Positions 18,780 through 27,374 are shown, counted from the stretch's first letter. The stretch is DNA of 64,000 nt from Streptococcus australis (GCF_003943615.1 NZ_RJPZ01000001.1:21974-85973), one strand, 5' to 3'. Numbers and translations are program-made. Notes: generated from the letters alone by a model not told the origin.

Positions 18780-20036
18780 ATGATTTTTGACAAAGAAGAT
18801 TACAAAGCCTATGATGTAGCTCTATGGGATGCAATTTCGAAAGAAGAGGAACGCCAGCAAAATAACATTGAGTTGATTGCTTCAGAAAACGTCGTCTCTA
18901 AGGCGGTTATGGCTGCCCAAGGGTCTATCCTGACCAATAAATACGCAGAAGGATATCCGGGACGTCGTTACTACGGTGGGACTGATGTCGTAGACATCGT
19001 CGAAAGCCTCGCCATCGAACGCGCTAAGGAAATCTTTGGGGCTAAGTTTGCCAATGTTCAACCTCACTCAGGTAGTCAGGCCAACTGTGCTGCCTATATG
19101 GCCTTGATTGAGCCTGGAGATACGGTTATGGGGATGGATCTAGCTGCAGGTGGACATTTGACTCACGGAGCTCCTGTGAGCTTCTCAGGTCAAACCTATA
19201 ACTTTGTATCCTATAGTGTAGATCCAGAAACAGAACTCTTGGATTTTGATGCTATCTTAAAACAAGCTCAAGAAGTGAAGCCAAAACTCATCGTTGCTGG
19301 TGCTTCAGCCTACTCTCACATTATTGATTTCTCTAAATTCCGTGAAATTGCAGATGCAGTAGGAGCTAAACTCATGGTCGATATGGCCCATATTGCTGGA
19401 TTGGTCGCTGCAGGTCTTCACCCAAGTCCAGTGCCTTATGCTCATATCACGACTACGACCACCCACAAGACCCTTCGTGGCCCACGTGGTGGCTTGATCT
19501 TGACCAATGATGAGGACTTGGCTAAGAAGATCAATTCTGCCATCTTCCCTGGGATCCAAGGAGGACCACTAGAGCATGTCGTTGCAGCCAAGGCTGTTGC
19601 TTTCAAAGAAGCCCTTGATCCTGCCTTTAAAGAGTATGCAGCTAACGTGATTAAAAACAGCCAGGCTATGGCTGATGTATTCTTGCAAGATCCAGATTTC
19701 CGTGTCATTTCAGGCAGAACAGAGAACCACCTTTTCCTTGTCGATGTGACGAAAGTCGTTGAAAATGGAAAAGTGGCTCAAAACTTACTAGATGAGGTCA
19801 ACATTACCCTCAACAAGAACTCCATCCCATATGAAACTCTATCACCATTTAAGACCAGTGGGATTCGGATTGGGACAGCAGCCATCACAGCCCGTGGTTT
19901 TGGAGAAGAAGAAAGCCGTACGGTAGCTGAATTGATTATCAAAGCGTTGAAAAATGCGGATGACCCAGCTGTATTAGAAGAAGTGCGTGACCAGGTCAAA
20001 ACCTTGACAGATGCCTTCACACTTTACGAGGACTAA
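18780..20036 (+). CDS. glyA: serine hydroxymethyltransferase
   Basis: PLP enzyme moving the serine C3 to tetrahydrofolate, giving glycine and 5,10-methylene-THF. 418 residues from ATG 18780, which has AAGGAG 7 bases upstream. The PLP lysine lies in [14 protein letters not shown] near 229; other signatures are IELIASEN near 26 and [13 protein letters not shown] near 52. Last strongly conserved gene of the tdk-prfA run. Confidence 0.97.
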   Translation: MIFDKEDYKAYDVALWDAISKEEERQQNNIELIASENVVSKAVMAAQGSILTNKYAEGYPGRRYYGGTDVVDIVESLAIERAKEIFGAKFANVQPHSGSQANCAAYMALIEPGDTVMGMDLAAGGHLTHGAPVSFSGQTYNFVSYSVDPETELLDFDAILKQAQEVKPKLIVAGASAYSHIIDFSKFREIADAVGAKLMVDMAHIAGLVAAGLHPSPVPYAHITTTTTHKTLRGPRGGLILTNDEDLAKKINSAIFPGIQGGPLEHVVAAKAVAFKEALDPAFKEYAANVIKNSQAMADVFLQDPDFRVISGRTENHLFLVDVTKVVENGKVAQNLLDEVNITLNKNSIPYETLSPFKTSGIRIGTAAITARGFGEEESRTVAELIIKALKNADDPAVLEEVRDQVKTLTDAFTLYED

Positions 20037-20044
20037 ACCATTTT

Positions 20045-21019
20045 ATGGACATTTATGTAAAAAAAGCCATCATTCATCAATTTATCCCAGATGATACCGA
20101 TCTCTACCTGGCGGACAAATTCCTCAATATCACACCTAAAATTGAGGAATACTTGCGCAAAAAGATTGAACGGGTCTACTCCGATGAGGCCAAGACCGGT
20201 ATTTTTGAAGAGGATAACCCTTTTCTTGAGATGATTTCGGATGATTTACTAGAAACTTCAGTAGCAGTAGCGAACCGCTGGAAGGAAGAATTTGTCATCT
20301 CTGAGAATCAAAAGACCAATGATTTGGTGTTTATTCAATTCTCAAAAGAAGGGGTGGACCACTTTGCCTTCCTCCGAATCGCTTTACGGGAAACCTTGAC
20401 CCATCTTGGTGGTGAAGTGGACAATCCGATCAAGCTGACGCAAAACAATCTACCTGGTTTTGGTACTGGTGCTGATGAAGCCTTGGTCATCAATCTTCAA
20501 AGCCGCAAGTACCATTTGATTGAAAAACGGATCAAGTACAACGGAACGTTCTTGAACTATTTTTCTGAGAATCTCCTTCAGGCTCAACCGAAGATTTCTC
20601 CTAAAAAATCGATCAAAGAAATAGAGAAAACAGCCCAACGAATTGCTGAGAATTTCCAACAAGACGATTTTCAGTTCCAATCCAAGGTCAAATCAGCTAT
20701 TTTCAACCAGCTGGAAGAAGAGAATGAACTGTCTCCAGAGAAGTTAGCCAATGATTTGTTTGATAACAATTTAACAGCTCGACTCAGTTTTGTCGATCAA
20801 GTAAAAGAGTCCATTCCTGATCCTGTTCGCTTTGATGAAATAGATGCCAGTCGCCAATTAAAAAAATTTGAGAACCAAAAACTCTCCCTTTCAAACGGGA
20901 TTGAGCTTTTAGTTCCTAACCATGTTTACGAAGATGCTGAATCGGTAGAGTTTATCCAGAATGAGAATGGGACCTACTCGATCCTCATCAAGAATATAGA
21001 GGACATTCAGAATAAATAA
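20045..21019 (+). CDS. nucleoid-associated protein (YejK/NdpA family)
   Basis: 324-residue soluble protein resembling the 37-kDa nucleoid-associated family, which binds DNA but has no well-defined role in Gram-positives. Acidic and helical overall, with no catalytic motif recognised. Follows glyA by 8 bases and overlaps the next start by one base, so it is likely cotranscribed. Assignment is by general resemblance. Confidence 0.7.
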   Translation: MDIYVKKAIIHQFIPDDTDLYLADKFLNITPKIEEYLRKKIERVYSDEAKTGIFEEDNPFLEMISDDLLETSVAVANRWKEEFVISENQKTNDLVFIQFSKEGVDHFAFLRIALRETLTHLGGEVDNPIKLTQNNLPGFGTGADEALVINLQSRKYHLIEKRIKYNGTFLNYFSENLLQAQPKISPKKSIKEIEKTAQRIAENFQQDDFQFQSKVKSAIFNQLEEENELSPEKLANDLFDNNLTARLSFVDQVKESIPDPVRFDEIDASRQLKKFENQKLSLSNGIELLVPNHVYEDAESVEFIQNENGTYSILIKNIEDIQNK

Positions 21020-21621
21020 TGATGAAACGAATAATAAAAATTTTCTTTTGCCTCTTGCTCGTCTTTTCCATATACAAGGGCTATCAGATACACCGGGATG
21101 TCAAGCAGGTCATGACTTATCGCACCTTAGTGCGTGAAGTACTGGCTGAGGAAGACACTGGTACCAATGAAGATCTGATCCTTGCCATGATTTATACCGA
21201 GACTAAGGGGAAGGAAGATGATGTCATGCAGGCCAGTGAAAGTGCAACAGGCCAGACAAATTCTATCACCAATAATAAAGAAAGTATTCGCCAGGGGATT
21301 CAAACGCTCTCTGAAAATCTGCGAATAGCAAAAGAGAAGGGGGTTGATCCCTGGACCGCTGTTCAAGCTTATAATTTCGGACAGGATTACATTGAATATG
21401 TAGCTAAAAATGGCGGAAAAAATACGCTAGAATTAGCCCGTCAATATTCAAAAAAAGTAGTTGCACCGAGTCTTGGAAATGTCACAGGTAAGACCTATCT
21501 TTATCTCCATCCTATATCATTTTTACACGGCTCAGAGCTCTACGTTAATGGGGGAAATTATTATTATTCACGTCTCGTTGAAATGAATCAGTTCATCATG
21601 AAATCATTTTCTTGGTTCTAA
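21019..21621 (+). CDS. lysozyme-like surface protein (PvaA family)
   Basis: 200 residues: an N-terminal membrane anchor or uncleaved signal ([18 protein letters not shown]), then a lysozyme-fold domain with the candidate catalytic Glu in [19 protein letters not shown] and later [12 protein letters not shown]. This is the pattern of pneumococcal vaccine antigen A and related peptidoglycan hydrolases. Translation is coupled to the preceding gene (TAATG); a second in-frame ATG follows at 21022. Confidence 0.82.
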   Translation: MMKRIIKIFFCLLLVFSIYKGYQIHRDVKQVMTYRTLVREVLAEEDTGTNEDLILAMIYTETKGKEDDVMQASESATGQTNSITNNKESIRQGIQTLSENLRIAKEKGVDPWTAVQAYNFGQDYIEYVAKNGGKNTLELARQYSKKVVAPSLGNVTGKTYLYLHPISFLHGSELYVNGGNYYYSRLVEMNQFIMKSFSWF

Positions 21622-21637
21622 TATAAACAGTCACTTT

Positions 21638-21672
21638 AAAGAGGCTGGGACAAAAGTCCTAGCCTCTTTTTA
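21638..21672. terminator. bidirectional terminator, GGGAC-hairpin type
   Basis: AAAGAGGCTGGGAC / GTCCTAGCCTCTTT with A and T runs on both sides, between two convergent genes. Same sequence as hairpin 1 of the repeat at 14284, here alone. Confidence 0.88.
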
Positions 21673-21975
21673 ATCTGTAACTTCGATAGAGAGATAAGGA
21701 ATACCCAAGATTCTTCCGAAGAATCCAAGAAACGTCTTCCAAGCTGATCCTTTAATAATAGCAGTTTGACCAGCTTTTACGATAACTTCTTTAGAACGAG
21801 TAAAGGCTCCTCTTTGATCTACGTAAACCTTAACCATATTAAGTCCTTCAGGAAGCGGAAGTGTAACGGTTTCGTCTGTGCTTAAATTGGCAACACATTC
21901 TCCATTGATATAAACGTTTACCTTCATTAACATACCTACGAGGCCAGTTTGACGCGATACTGTAATTTCCGACAT
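21670..21975 (-). CDS. conserved small protein of unknown function
   Basis: 101 residues, mostly beta-strand in pattern, with hydroxylated strands (MKVNVYINGECVANLSTDE, TVTLPLPEGLNMVKVYVDQR) resembling PEGA-like or carbohydrate-binding sandwich modules, then a hydrophobic FLGFFGRILGIPYL segment. AGGAG is well placed upstream. No named family is recognised; it opens the accessory region and is against the local strand. Confidence 0.55.
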   Translation of the reverse strand: MSEITVSRQTGLVGMLMKVNVYINGECVANLSTDETVTLPLPEGLNMVKVYVDQRGAFTRSKEVIVKAGQTAIIKGSAWKTFLGFFGRILGIPYLSIEVTD

Positions 21976-22061
21976 GTTGTTTCTCCTAACTTTATGAATT
22001 CCCTACTAAAAAGGAATAGTTTTAAACTATCATAACATAAGTAGTCGATTCATACAAGATA

Positions 22062-22370
22062 TTGTTTCATTCTGGATTGTTTGATAATCATCTAACACCC
22101 AAAAATACAGTGTATGAGTTCTATATTAGGGAGTCTACAGGAGGAATGAAAATTAGACAAAAAGAACATAATGCAATTCATGTTAGCCTAGTTTCTAGTA
22201 GAGGAAGTTATGTTACACTTTACTTAAGGAATTTTACGCCAGAGGATTTGGTGGCTATGACGAATTCTTTAATCAAGCAGAAGAAAGAACTTGGATATGA
22301 GCGGTTAATTTGCTTGTTATTGGAGCTCAAAAATGATGAACGCTTAAGTTTATTGATGAAGTTATCCTAA
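22062..22370 (+). CDS. doubtful ORF, possible gene remnant
   Basis: Open from a TTG with no ribosome site; in-frame GTG at 22110 and ATG at 22146 are also poorly placed (AGGAGG is only one base from the latter). The C-terminal half (LRNFTPEDLVAMTNSLIKQ, LLLELKNDERLSLLMKL) reads like real protein. It ends just before the 49-bp repeat and hairpin. Probably the truncated 3' end of a former gene. Confidence 0.35.
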   Translation: MFHSGLFDNHLTPKNTVYEFYIRESTGGMKIRQKEHNAIHVSLVSSRGSYVTLYLRNFTPEDLVAMTNSLIKQKKELGYERLICLLLELKNDERLSLLMKLS

Positions 22371-22371
22371 A

Positions 22372-22420
22372 ATGAAATAAACACACTGGGACAAGTATCT
22401 CAGTGTTTTTTTGTGGTAAA
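22372..22420 (+). repeat. 49-bp direct repeat, left copy (with terminator hairpin)
   Basis: 46 of 49 bases match the copy at 25370-25418. Contains the hairpin ACACTGGGA / TCTCAGTGT followed by seven T, so it can terminate transcription. The two copies enclose pezA-pezT, two small genes and the tandem RNAs. Confidence 0.85.
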
Positions 22421-22440
22421 TCTATCTTTAAAATAGATAA

Positions 22441-22530
22441 GATAGATTATTTGATAAAGCCATTGTATTAGATGATTGGTTTGGCAACAATGTAACAGAT
22501 GAATTATTTCATTCAGCTAGAGCAGAATGA
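22441..22530 (+). pseudogene. 3' remnant of a protein gene
   Basis: In-frame 29-codon stretch reading DRLFDKAIVLDDWFGNNV then TDELFHSARAE and stop, closed upstream by TAA at 22438. No start or ribosome site. The composition is protein-like, and a terminator follows at once, as expected at a real gene end. Confidence 0.4.
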
Positions 22531-22557
22531 AAACGCACCATTTTTAGTGCGTTTTTG
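22531..22557 (+). terminator. terminator before pezA
   Basis: Stem AACGCAC / GTGCGTT with an 8-base loop and a run of five T. Confidence 0.8.
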
Positions 22558-22564
22558 TTTTTTG

Positions 22565-22573
22565 TGCTATAAT
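22565..22573 (+). promoter_or_regulatory. pezAT promoter (extended -10)
   Basis: TGCTATAAT (TG at 22565-22566, TATAAT at 22568-22573), 25 bases before pezA; no good -35 box. PezA usually represses its own promoter. Confidence 0.6.
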
Positions 22574-22598
22574 AGAAATAAATAAAAGGAGGAGTTAC

Positions 22599-23075
22599 AT
22601 GATTGGAGAAAATATAAAAACGTTACGTAAAACACATAAATTAACCCAGCCTGAGTTTGCAAAGATTGTTGGTATCTCTCGAAATAGTCTGAGTCGTTAT
22701 GAAAATGGGACAAGTTCAGTTTCGACAGAATTAATAGATCGTATCTGCAAGAAATTTAATGTTTCGTATATCGATATCGTAGGGGAGGAAAAAATGCTCA
22801 CACCAGTAGAAGATTATCAATTAACTCTGAAAATTGAAGTGATTAAAGAACGAGGAGCGAATATCTTAGCGCAACTTTATCGTTTTCAAGATGAACAAGG
22901 AATTGCATTTGATGATACTTCTAATCCTTGGGTACTAATGAGCGATGATCTTTCTGATTTGATGAACACGAAGATTTATCTTGTTGCAACTTTTGAGGAT
23001 GTAGCGCGATTTAATGGTTATTTGGATGGCATTGAACGTGTGCTAGAACAAGCTAGTCATCTAGTGGTGGCTTAA
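22599..23075 (+). CDS. pezA: PezA antitoxin, XRE-type repressor
   Basis: 158 residues. A helix-turn-helix of the Cro/CI type fills residues about 5-60 (LTQPEFAKIVGISRNSLSRY); the C-terminal helical part binds PezT. As in pneumococcal PezAT it should neutralise the toxin and repress the operon. AAGGAGG precedes the ATG; the stop overlaps the pezT start (TAATG). Confidence 0.92.
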   Translation: MIGENIKTLRKTHKLTQPEFAKIVGISRNSLSRYENGTSSVSTELIDRICKKFNVSYIDIVGEEKMLTPVEDYQLTLKIEVIKERGANILAQLYRFQDEQGIAFDDTSNPWVLMSDDLSDLMNTKIYLVATFEDVARFNGYLDGIERVLEQASHLVVA

Positions 23076-23845
23076 TGAAATTAGATAAATTTAGCCAGGA
23101 TGACTTTATTAAAGCCTCTAATCGACTCGTTCGTTCTTTAACTCGTGGAAAAACAACTTCATCTCAGCCCAAGGCTATCTTGCTTGGTGGACAGAGTGGT
23201 GCTGGTAAGACAACGATTCATCGTATTAAACAAAGGGAATTTCAAGGAAATATCATTATCATTGATGGGGATAGTTATCGCTCTTTTCATCCGAACTACC
23301 TTGGCCTACAGGAAAAGTATGGCAAAGATAGTGTGGATTATACCAAAGTATTCGCGGGACAAATGGTTGAATATCTTGTAGATGAGTTGAGTAAAAAAGG
23401 TTATCATTTGTTAATCGAGGGTACCTTGAGAACAACAGAAGTTCCCCGAAAAACGGCCCAATTATTGGCAACTAGAGGATATCAAGTCTCACTTGCACTG
23501 ATTGCGACCAAGCCAGAATTGTCTTATCTCAGTACCTTGATACGTTATGAGGAGCTCTACGCCATAGATCCTAGTCAAGCAAGGGCGACTCCCAAAGAGC
23601 ACCATGATGGAATTGTAGAACATTTAGTTGATAACTTACGAGAGTTAGAAAATGACAAAATTTTTAATCAAATTCAAATTTATCAAAGAGATCAATCGTG
23701 TGTTTATGATTCGCAAGTAGACGGAACCTCAGCAGCAGAAGTTCTACAAGAATGCCTCTTTGGAAAATGGAGTAAGGTGGAGGAAGAGATGTTGAAGTTG
23801 GGACAGGAACGATTGAGAGGGCTGGGGGAAATTAAGAGATTATGA
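23075..23845 (+). CDS. pezT: PezT toxin, zeta-type UDP-GlcNAc kinase
   Basis: 256 residues. Walker A GGQSGAGKT at 38-46, catalytic Asp66 in DGDSYR, and a substrate loop with ENTLR-like LIEGTLRTTE. Zeta/PezT toxins phosphorylate UDP-N-acetylglucosamine and block cell-wall synthesis when the antitoxin decays. All key residues are intact, so it should be active. Forms an operon with pezA; usual setting is integrative elements, but no integrase is visible here. Confidence 0.92.
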   Translation: MKLDKFSQDDFIKASNRLVRSLTRGKTTSSQPKAILLGGQSGAGKTTIHRIKQREFQGNIIIIDGDSYRSFHPNYLGLQEKYGKDSVDYTKVFAGQMVEYLVDELSKKGYHLLIEGTLRTTEVPRKTAQLLATRGYQVSLALIATKPELSYLSTLIRYEELYAIDPSQARATPKEHHDGIVEHLVDNLRELENDKIFNQIQIYQRDQSCVYDSQVDGTSAAEVLQECLFGKWSKVEEEMLKLGQERLRGLGEIKRL

Positions 23846-24010
23846 ATAGGAAAAGATAACATTTTGTTTTCTTCCTATTAATAGGTCTAAAAAAACGGGC
23901 CTAAGCCTGCTCTGTTTTTCGTCCTGTTTCTACCAAAGATTATTCTTTAATAATAAGTAGAGAAAACACAAAGGGTAACAAAAAAGATAACTAAATTGAT
24001 GAGTTCAGAA

Positions 24011-24055
24011 AGCAAGTAAAATGCACCTGTTATAGGTGCATTTTATTTTACTTTC
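24011..24055. terminator. bidirectional terminator between pezT and the minus-strand pair
   Basis: AAGTAAAATGCACCT / AGGTGCATTTTATTTTACTT, a long stem with a 5-base loop and A/T-rich ends on both sides. Confidence 0.82.
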
Positions 24056-24112
24056 ACACTTTATTTTTTCTATATTTAGGTTATAAAAGTGTCTAGATTA
24101 TTCTAAGCCCTA

Positions 24113-24325
24113 TTAGATTGTTTTAATTGAGACAATCTCACTTTCAAAGAGAGAAATCTCAGTCGGTTCATCAGGGTTAGGATTGTCAATGAGGATAGTA
24201 ATTTCATCTTGTTCGTCATTGTCCATTTCGTCAATAAAATAAGTGACAAGTCCATTTATGACTTGACCATCACTATTTACTACCTGAACTTTTGAGTGTA
24301 AGTAGTTCCAAAGTTGCTTACTCAT
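24113..24325 (-). CDS. small acidic protein, unknown
   Basis: 70 residues (MSKQLWNYLHSKVQVVNSDG), acidic (DEMDNDEQDE) and beta-rich, with no membrane segment. AAAGGAG lies upstream. Downstream of the 93-residue gene and likely cotranscribed. Both gene ends are followed by similar TCTAGA-containing sequence. May be an immunity-type or accessory protein; no family recognised. Confidence 0.55.
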   Translation of the reverse strand: MSKQLWNYLHSKVQVVNSDGQVINGLVTYFIDEMDNDEQDEITILIDNPNPDEPTEISLFESEIVSIKTI

Positions 24326-24379
24326 TTACGGTCTCCTTTCCCATAGTGTTTTTTTTCAGGTGAAAGCGCCTAGATTGAA

Positions 24380-24661
24380 CTAGTCGCTAATTTTTACTAA
24401 TTGTATTGCCTTTTCGTAGTAAGGTGTTAGGAAGTTGATAAATCCTTGCTTATCACTTGGGGCATGTTCCTCTAAAAACATCATCAGCTCAAAATCATTG
24501 AGAGCGTCAAACATTTCAGGGTTTTCATTGTTCCAAGCCTCAGCAAAGTCCTCATCTTCACCAAAAAGGGCATTAAACTTAAAGGAGAAATCCCAAAAAT
24601 TGTCAATCTGACCACTGACCGCTTGCTTTAGCATGTCTAATACTTGTTGACTGTATTTCAT
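24380..24661 (-). CDS. small acidic protein, possible immunity-type
   Basis: 93 residues, strongly acidic and helical (FNALFGEDEDFAEAWNNE, MFDALNDFELMMFLEE). The spacing of aromatic and acidic residues recalls colicin-D-type immunity proteins, a weak resemblance only. AGAAGGAT precedes the ATG. No partner toxin is visible nearby; it faces PezAT across a bidirectional terminator. Confidence 0.55.
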   Translation of the reverse strand: MKYSQQVLDMLKQAVSGQIDNFWDFSFKFNALFGEDEDFAEAWNNENPEMFDALNDFELMMFLEEHAPSDKQGFINFLTPYYEKAIQLVKISD

Positions 24662-24742
24662 AATGGTTTAAATCCTTCTAGTTCTTACTTTGTACTCATT
24701 GTTCTATCTTAATTTTACCATAACTCTTGTAACTTACCAAAA

Positions 24743-24768
24743 CCTTATCATTCTATGGTTCTAAAAAG
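24743..24768 (+). repeat. 26-bp direct repeat, left copy
   Basis: CCTTATCATTCTATGGTT then CTAAAAAG; 23 of 26 bases match 25101-25126. The two copies bracket the tandem RNA genes. Confidence 0.7.
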
Positions 24769-24852
24769 CTCTGTATCTTACTGTTCTTTAAAAGCTTACT
24801 AGCTTTATTGTCATTCCAACAAGTAACTATTGCGCTACTCTATTATCCTTTA

Positions 24853-24881
24853 TTGAAAAAAACTGCATTGTGAGTTATAAT
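24853..24881 (+). promoter_or_regulatory. promoter of RNA 1
   Basis: TTGAAA (24853-24858), 17-base spacer, TATAAT (24876-24881), with no protein-coding gene downstream for 600 bases. Confidence 0.75.
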
Positions 24882-24887
24882 TAGATA

Positions 24888-24962
24888 GTAAATAGAGGTT
24901 TTCCAACTCCCCTTGAAACAGTTCATTCTGCGGTAGGAGGTGGGACACCTCTATTTGATTTT
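24888..24962 (+). ncRNA. candidate structured small RNA 1
   Basis: About 75 bases after a near-consensus promoter. Outer stem AAATAGAGGT / ACCTCTATTT closes an inner pairing of ACTCCCC with GGAGGTGGG. The 5' inner strand carries GGTTTTCC at 24897-24904, repeated in RNA 2. No open frame of note. Part of a roughly 300-base run (24780-25100) with no gene. Family not recognised. Confidence 0.55.
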
Positions 24963-24965
24963 GTG

Positions 24966-25050
24966 TATAATTAAGTCAAGAAAGAAGTGTGGTTTTCCCT
25001 CCCAAAAAGCCTTAGAGCTGTGGGAGAGTCGCACTTCTTATTATTTTCGC
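24966..25050 (+). ncRNA. candidate structured small RNA 2 (tandem relative of RNA 1)
   Basis: TATAAT at 24966-24971 sits 90 bases after that of RNA 1. Outer stem AAGAAGTG / CACTTCTT; inner stem CTCCCA / TGGGAG; GGTTTTCC at 24991-24998, followed by TTATTATTTTC. The same layout as RNA 1 with changed but compensating stem sequences (about 94-base period). Confidence 0.55.
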
Positions 25051-25100
25051 TCAAAAATATCTATACCTCACCATTGGAAAACTTCGATACCTTAACAAGA

Positions 25101-25126
25101 CCTTTACATTCTATGGTTATAAAAAG
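25101..25126 (+). repeat. 26-bp direct repeat, right copy
   Basis: CCTTTACATTCTATGGTT then ATAAAAAG, matching 24743-24768 at 23 of 26 positions. Confidence 0.7.
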
Positions 25127-25205
25127 TACGGTGCCTTTGTAAAACCTTAGTATTTTTAAGTGTGTAACTTTAGGGTAATCATAGGGTTTTTAATATAGAT
25201 ATAAA

Positions 25206-25316
25206 TCAATCTGCATTTACTACACCTACTAAGTTTTTTATAGCATTTTGCTTAATTAGGTATACAATTGTTCTTGGTTTTCCTATCTCATCTACAATGT
25301 CATCAACTAGAACATA
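25206..25316 (-). pseudogene. C-terminal remnant of a protein gene
   Basis: 36-codon minus-strand frame reading VLVDDIVDEIGKPRTIVY then LIKQNAIKNLVGVVNAD and stop; closed upstream by TAA, no start or ribosome site. The sequence is clearly protein-like; family unknown. The rest of 25127-25369 holds nothing else recognisable. Confidence 0.5.
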
Positions 25317-25369
25317 TTAGATTAAAACTAATTACAGAAAAAATCGCTCACTGAGACGAAAACAATAGA

Positions 25370-25418
25370 ATGAAATAAACACACTGGGACCAGTATTTCA
25401 GTGTGTTTTTGTGGTAAA
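25370..25418 (+). repeat. 49-bp direct repeat, right copy (with terminator hairpin)
   Basis: Pairs with 22372-22420 (46 of 49 identical). Includes the hairpin ACACTGGGAC / TTTCAGTGT and T run; a TATAAT at 25420-25425 follows directly and may drive the methylase operon. Confidence 0.85.
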
Positions 25419-25487
25419 ATATAATAGATTAATAAATGAAAAATACGTATTTTTAGAAATTCCATTAAAAACAAGAAAGGTTGCTTT

Positions 25488-27374
25488 ATGGCAATAGATA
25501 TTAGTGAAGAACAGTTGGCTATGGAGTCGGCTGATTTATTAAAAATTCTTTTAAAAGATCGAACGACAAAGAAAAATCTTGTTTGGGCGACACATTCTTA
25601 TGAATTGTTGGGAAAGGGATTTGCTCCAAGCGATCGCATCACTCCAAGTAGGGTGACGGGAACCTATGCAAACTTGATTCAACCTCGTTCAGAAAAGTCC
25701 AAGTATGAACAAAAAGACAGAACCAAGATTAGAGCCGAAGTCTTTACGCCAACTTGGTTAGTTGAAAAGCAAAATGGCTACGTGGAAACTGAATTTGAAG
25801 CTCTAGCTCTCTATGATTATATCCAAGTACGCTGGCTGGAAATTACCTGTGGTGAAGCACCTTATATGGTTACTCGCTATGATACAGTGACTGGTGAGGA
25901 GATTCCATTATCTGAGCGAGTTGGTTTTGTTGATAGAAAATTGCAACGCATTAGTCGTGAGGTTTCAGATGAAGCCACCTTCTATGAGCTTGTAAAAGAA
26001 GCCTACCGCGCTTCCTATGGTTATGAGTATCAAGGAGATTCACTGCTTTTGGCGCGTGAAAATCTTTTAGCGACCTTTGAGGACTACTATCTAGCTAAGA
26101 CTGGAAATCAACCGACCTTAGAGCAGAAGAAAGAAATTGCGACAATCATCTCTTACAATGTCTTTCAGATGGATGGATTGAAAAAAACTAGTCCATACTC
26201 GGCTAAACAAGAGCAAGCTCAACAGCTAAGTTTGTTTTCAGATGATCCAGATGTCCAAGAAGCAGAAGAATCTAAAACCCAAATCAAAGACTGGAAAAAG
26301 AATAAGATGATAGGTTTTGAGCGCCTATCTAGTGAGGAAAGTGAAATGAAATTTGATGTCGTGATAGGAAATCCGCCGTATCAAGAAACAGGCGAAGCTA
26401 GAGATGAACCAATTTATCACTTTTTTATTGATGAAGCAATTAAAATCGCAGATAAATCGATACTTATCACCCCAGCAAGGTTTTTATTTAAAGCTGGTCA
26501 AACTCCTAAAAATTGGATGGAAAAGATGCTTGAAGACAAGCATTTAAAAGTTCAATTCTATGAACTTAAAAGCGGTAAGGTATTTACAGGAACAGATATT
26601 AAGGGTGGAGTAGCAATAACTTATCGTGATGCTGATAAAGATTTGGGACCAATCGGAGTATTTACTATTTTTGAAGCTTTAAATAGTATTGTAAAAAAAA
26701 TCGAAAAACATCCAAACTTTGAAACTTTTTCTGATTTAGTTTATCCTCAAGGTATTTATAGATTTTCAAATCAACTTTTTTCTGATTATCCAAATGCTGA
26801 AAAGCTGCAAGGAAAAGGGACAAAAAATAAAATTGTTTCGAAATCACTAACTCAGTTAGATTTTGTTTTCAAAAACAAAGAAGAAAAAGACCATGTTGCT
26901 TTACTTGGAAGAATTGGATCCGAACGTGTTTATCGATATATTAATAAAAAATATTTAGATTTACCGGAAACATTCGAAAATTATAATGTTTTTGTACCAG
27001 AAGCTAATGGAAGTGGAGCCTTAGGTGAAGTCTTATCAACACCCCTAATCGGGGAACCCCTAATCGGGGAACCCCTAATCGGGCATACAGATACTTTTTT
27101 ATCTATTGGTAATTTTAAAACAAAATTTGAAGCCGATGCTTGTATTAAATTTATTAAAACTAAATTCGCTAGAGTATTATTAGGTGTTTTGAAAGTTACT
27201 CAGCATAACTCTCGAAAAACTTGGTATTACGTTCCACTCCAAGACTTTACGGTCAATTCGGACATTGATTGGACACAATCAGTGGCTGATATTGACCGTC
27301 AGCTCTATCAAAAATATGACCTTTCTCCTGAAGAAATTGCCTTTATTGAGACGCATGTAAGGGAGATGGATTGA
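25488..27374 (+). CDS. Eco57I-type DNA adenine methylase / restriction-modification protein
   Basis: 628 residues. N-terminal methylase motif X (AEVFTPTWLVEKQ, near 85), an unusual motif I (LEITCGEAPYMVTRYD, near 126), and motif IV NPPY near 305 (DVVIGNPPYQ) for N6-adenine methylation. The C-terminal half looks like a target-recognition domain; it contains a 15-base tandem repeat giving PLIGE three times near residue 520. AGAAAGG precedes the ATG. It overlaps the helicase gene by 4 bases, so the two form one system. No separate nuclease domain is obvious here; cleavage may come from the partner. Confidence 0.82.
   Translation: MAIDISEEQLAMESADLLKILLKDRTTKKNLVWATHSYELLGKGFAPSDRITPSRVTGTYANLIQPRSEKSKYEQKDRTKIRAEVFTPTWLVEKQNGYVETEFEALALYDYIQVRWLEITCGEAPYMVTRYDTVTGEEIPLSERVGFVDRKLQRISREVSDEATFYELVKEAYRASYGYEYQGDSLLLARENLLATFEDYYLAKTGNQPTLEQKKEIATIISYNVFQMDGLKKTSPYSAKQEQAQQLSLFSDDPDVQEAEESKTQIKDWKKNKMIGFERLSSEESEMKFDVVIGNPPYQETGEARDEPIYHFFIDEAIKIADKSILITPARFLFKAGQTPKNWMEKMLEDKHLKVQFYELKSGKVFTGTDIKGGVAITYRDADKDLGPIGVFTIFEALNSIVKKIEKHPNFETFSDLVYPQGIYRFSNQLFSDYPNAEKLQGKGTKNKIVSKSLTQLDFVFKNKEEKDHVALLGRIGSERVYRYINKKYLDLPETFENYNVFVPEANGSGALGEVLSTPLIGEPLIGEPLIGHTDTFLSIGNFKTKFEADACIKFIKTKFARVLLGVLKVTQHNSRKTWYYVPLQDFTVNSDIDWTQSVADIDRQLYQKYDLSPEEIAFIETHVREMD
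27042..27083 (+). repeat. in-frame 15-bp tandem repeat inside the methylase gene
   Basis: Unit CCCCTAATCGGGGAA repeated 2.8 times (27042-27056, 27057-27071, 27072-27083). Each unit adds Pro-Leu-Ile-Gly-Glu without changing frame, and has CCCC...GGGG self-complementarity. Confidence 0.9.

Noticed and set aside
27042..27083. CRISPR-like short repeat
   Set aside because: Units are directly adjacent with no spacers and lie in a coding frame.
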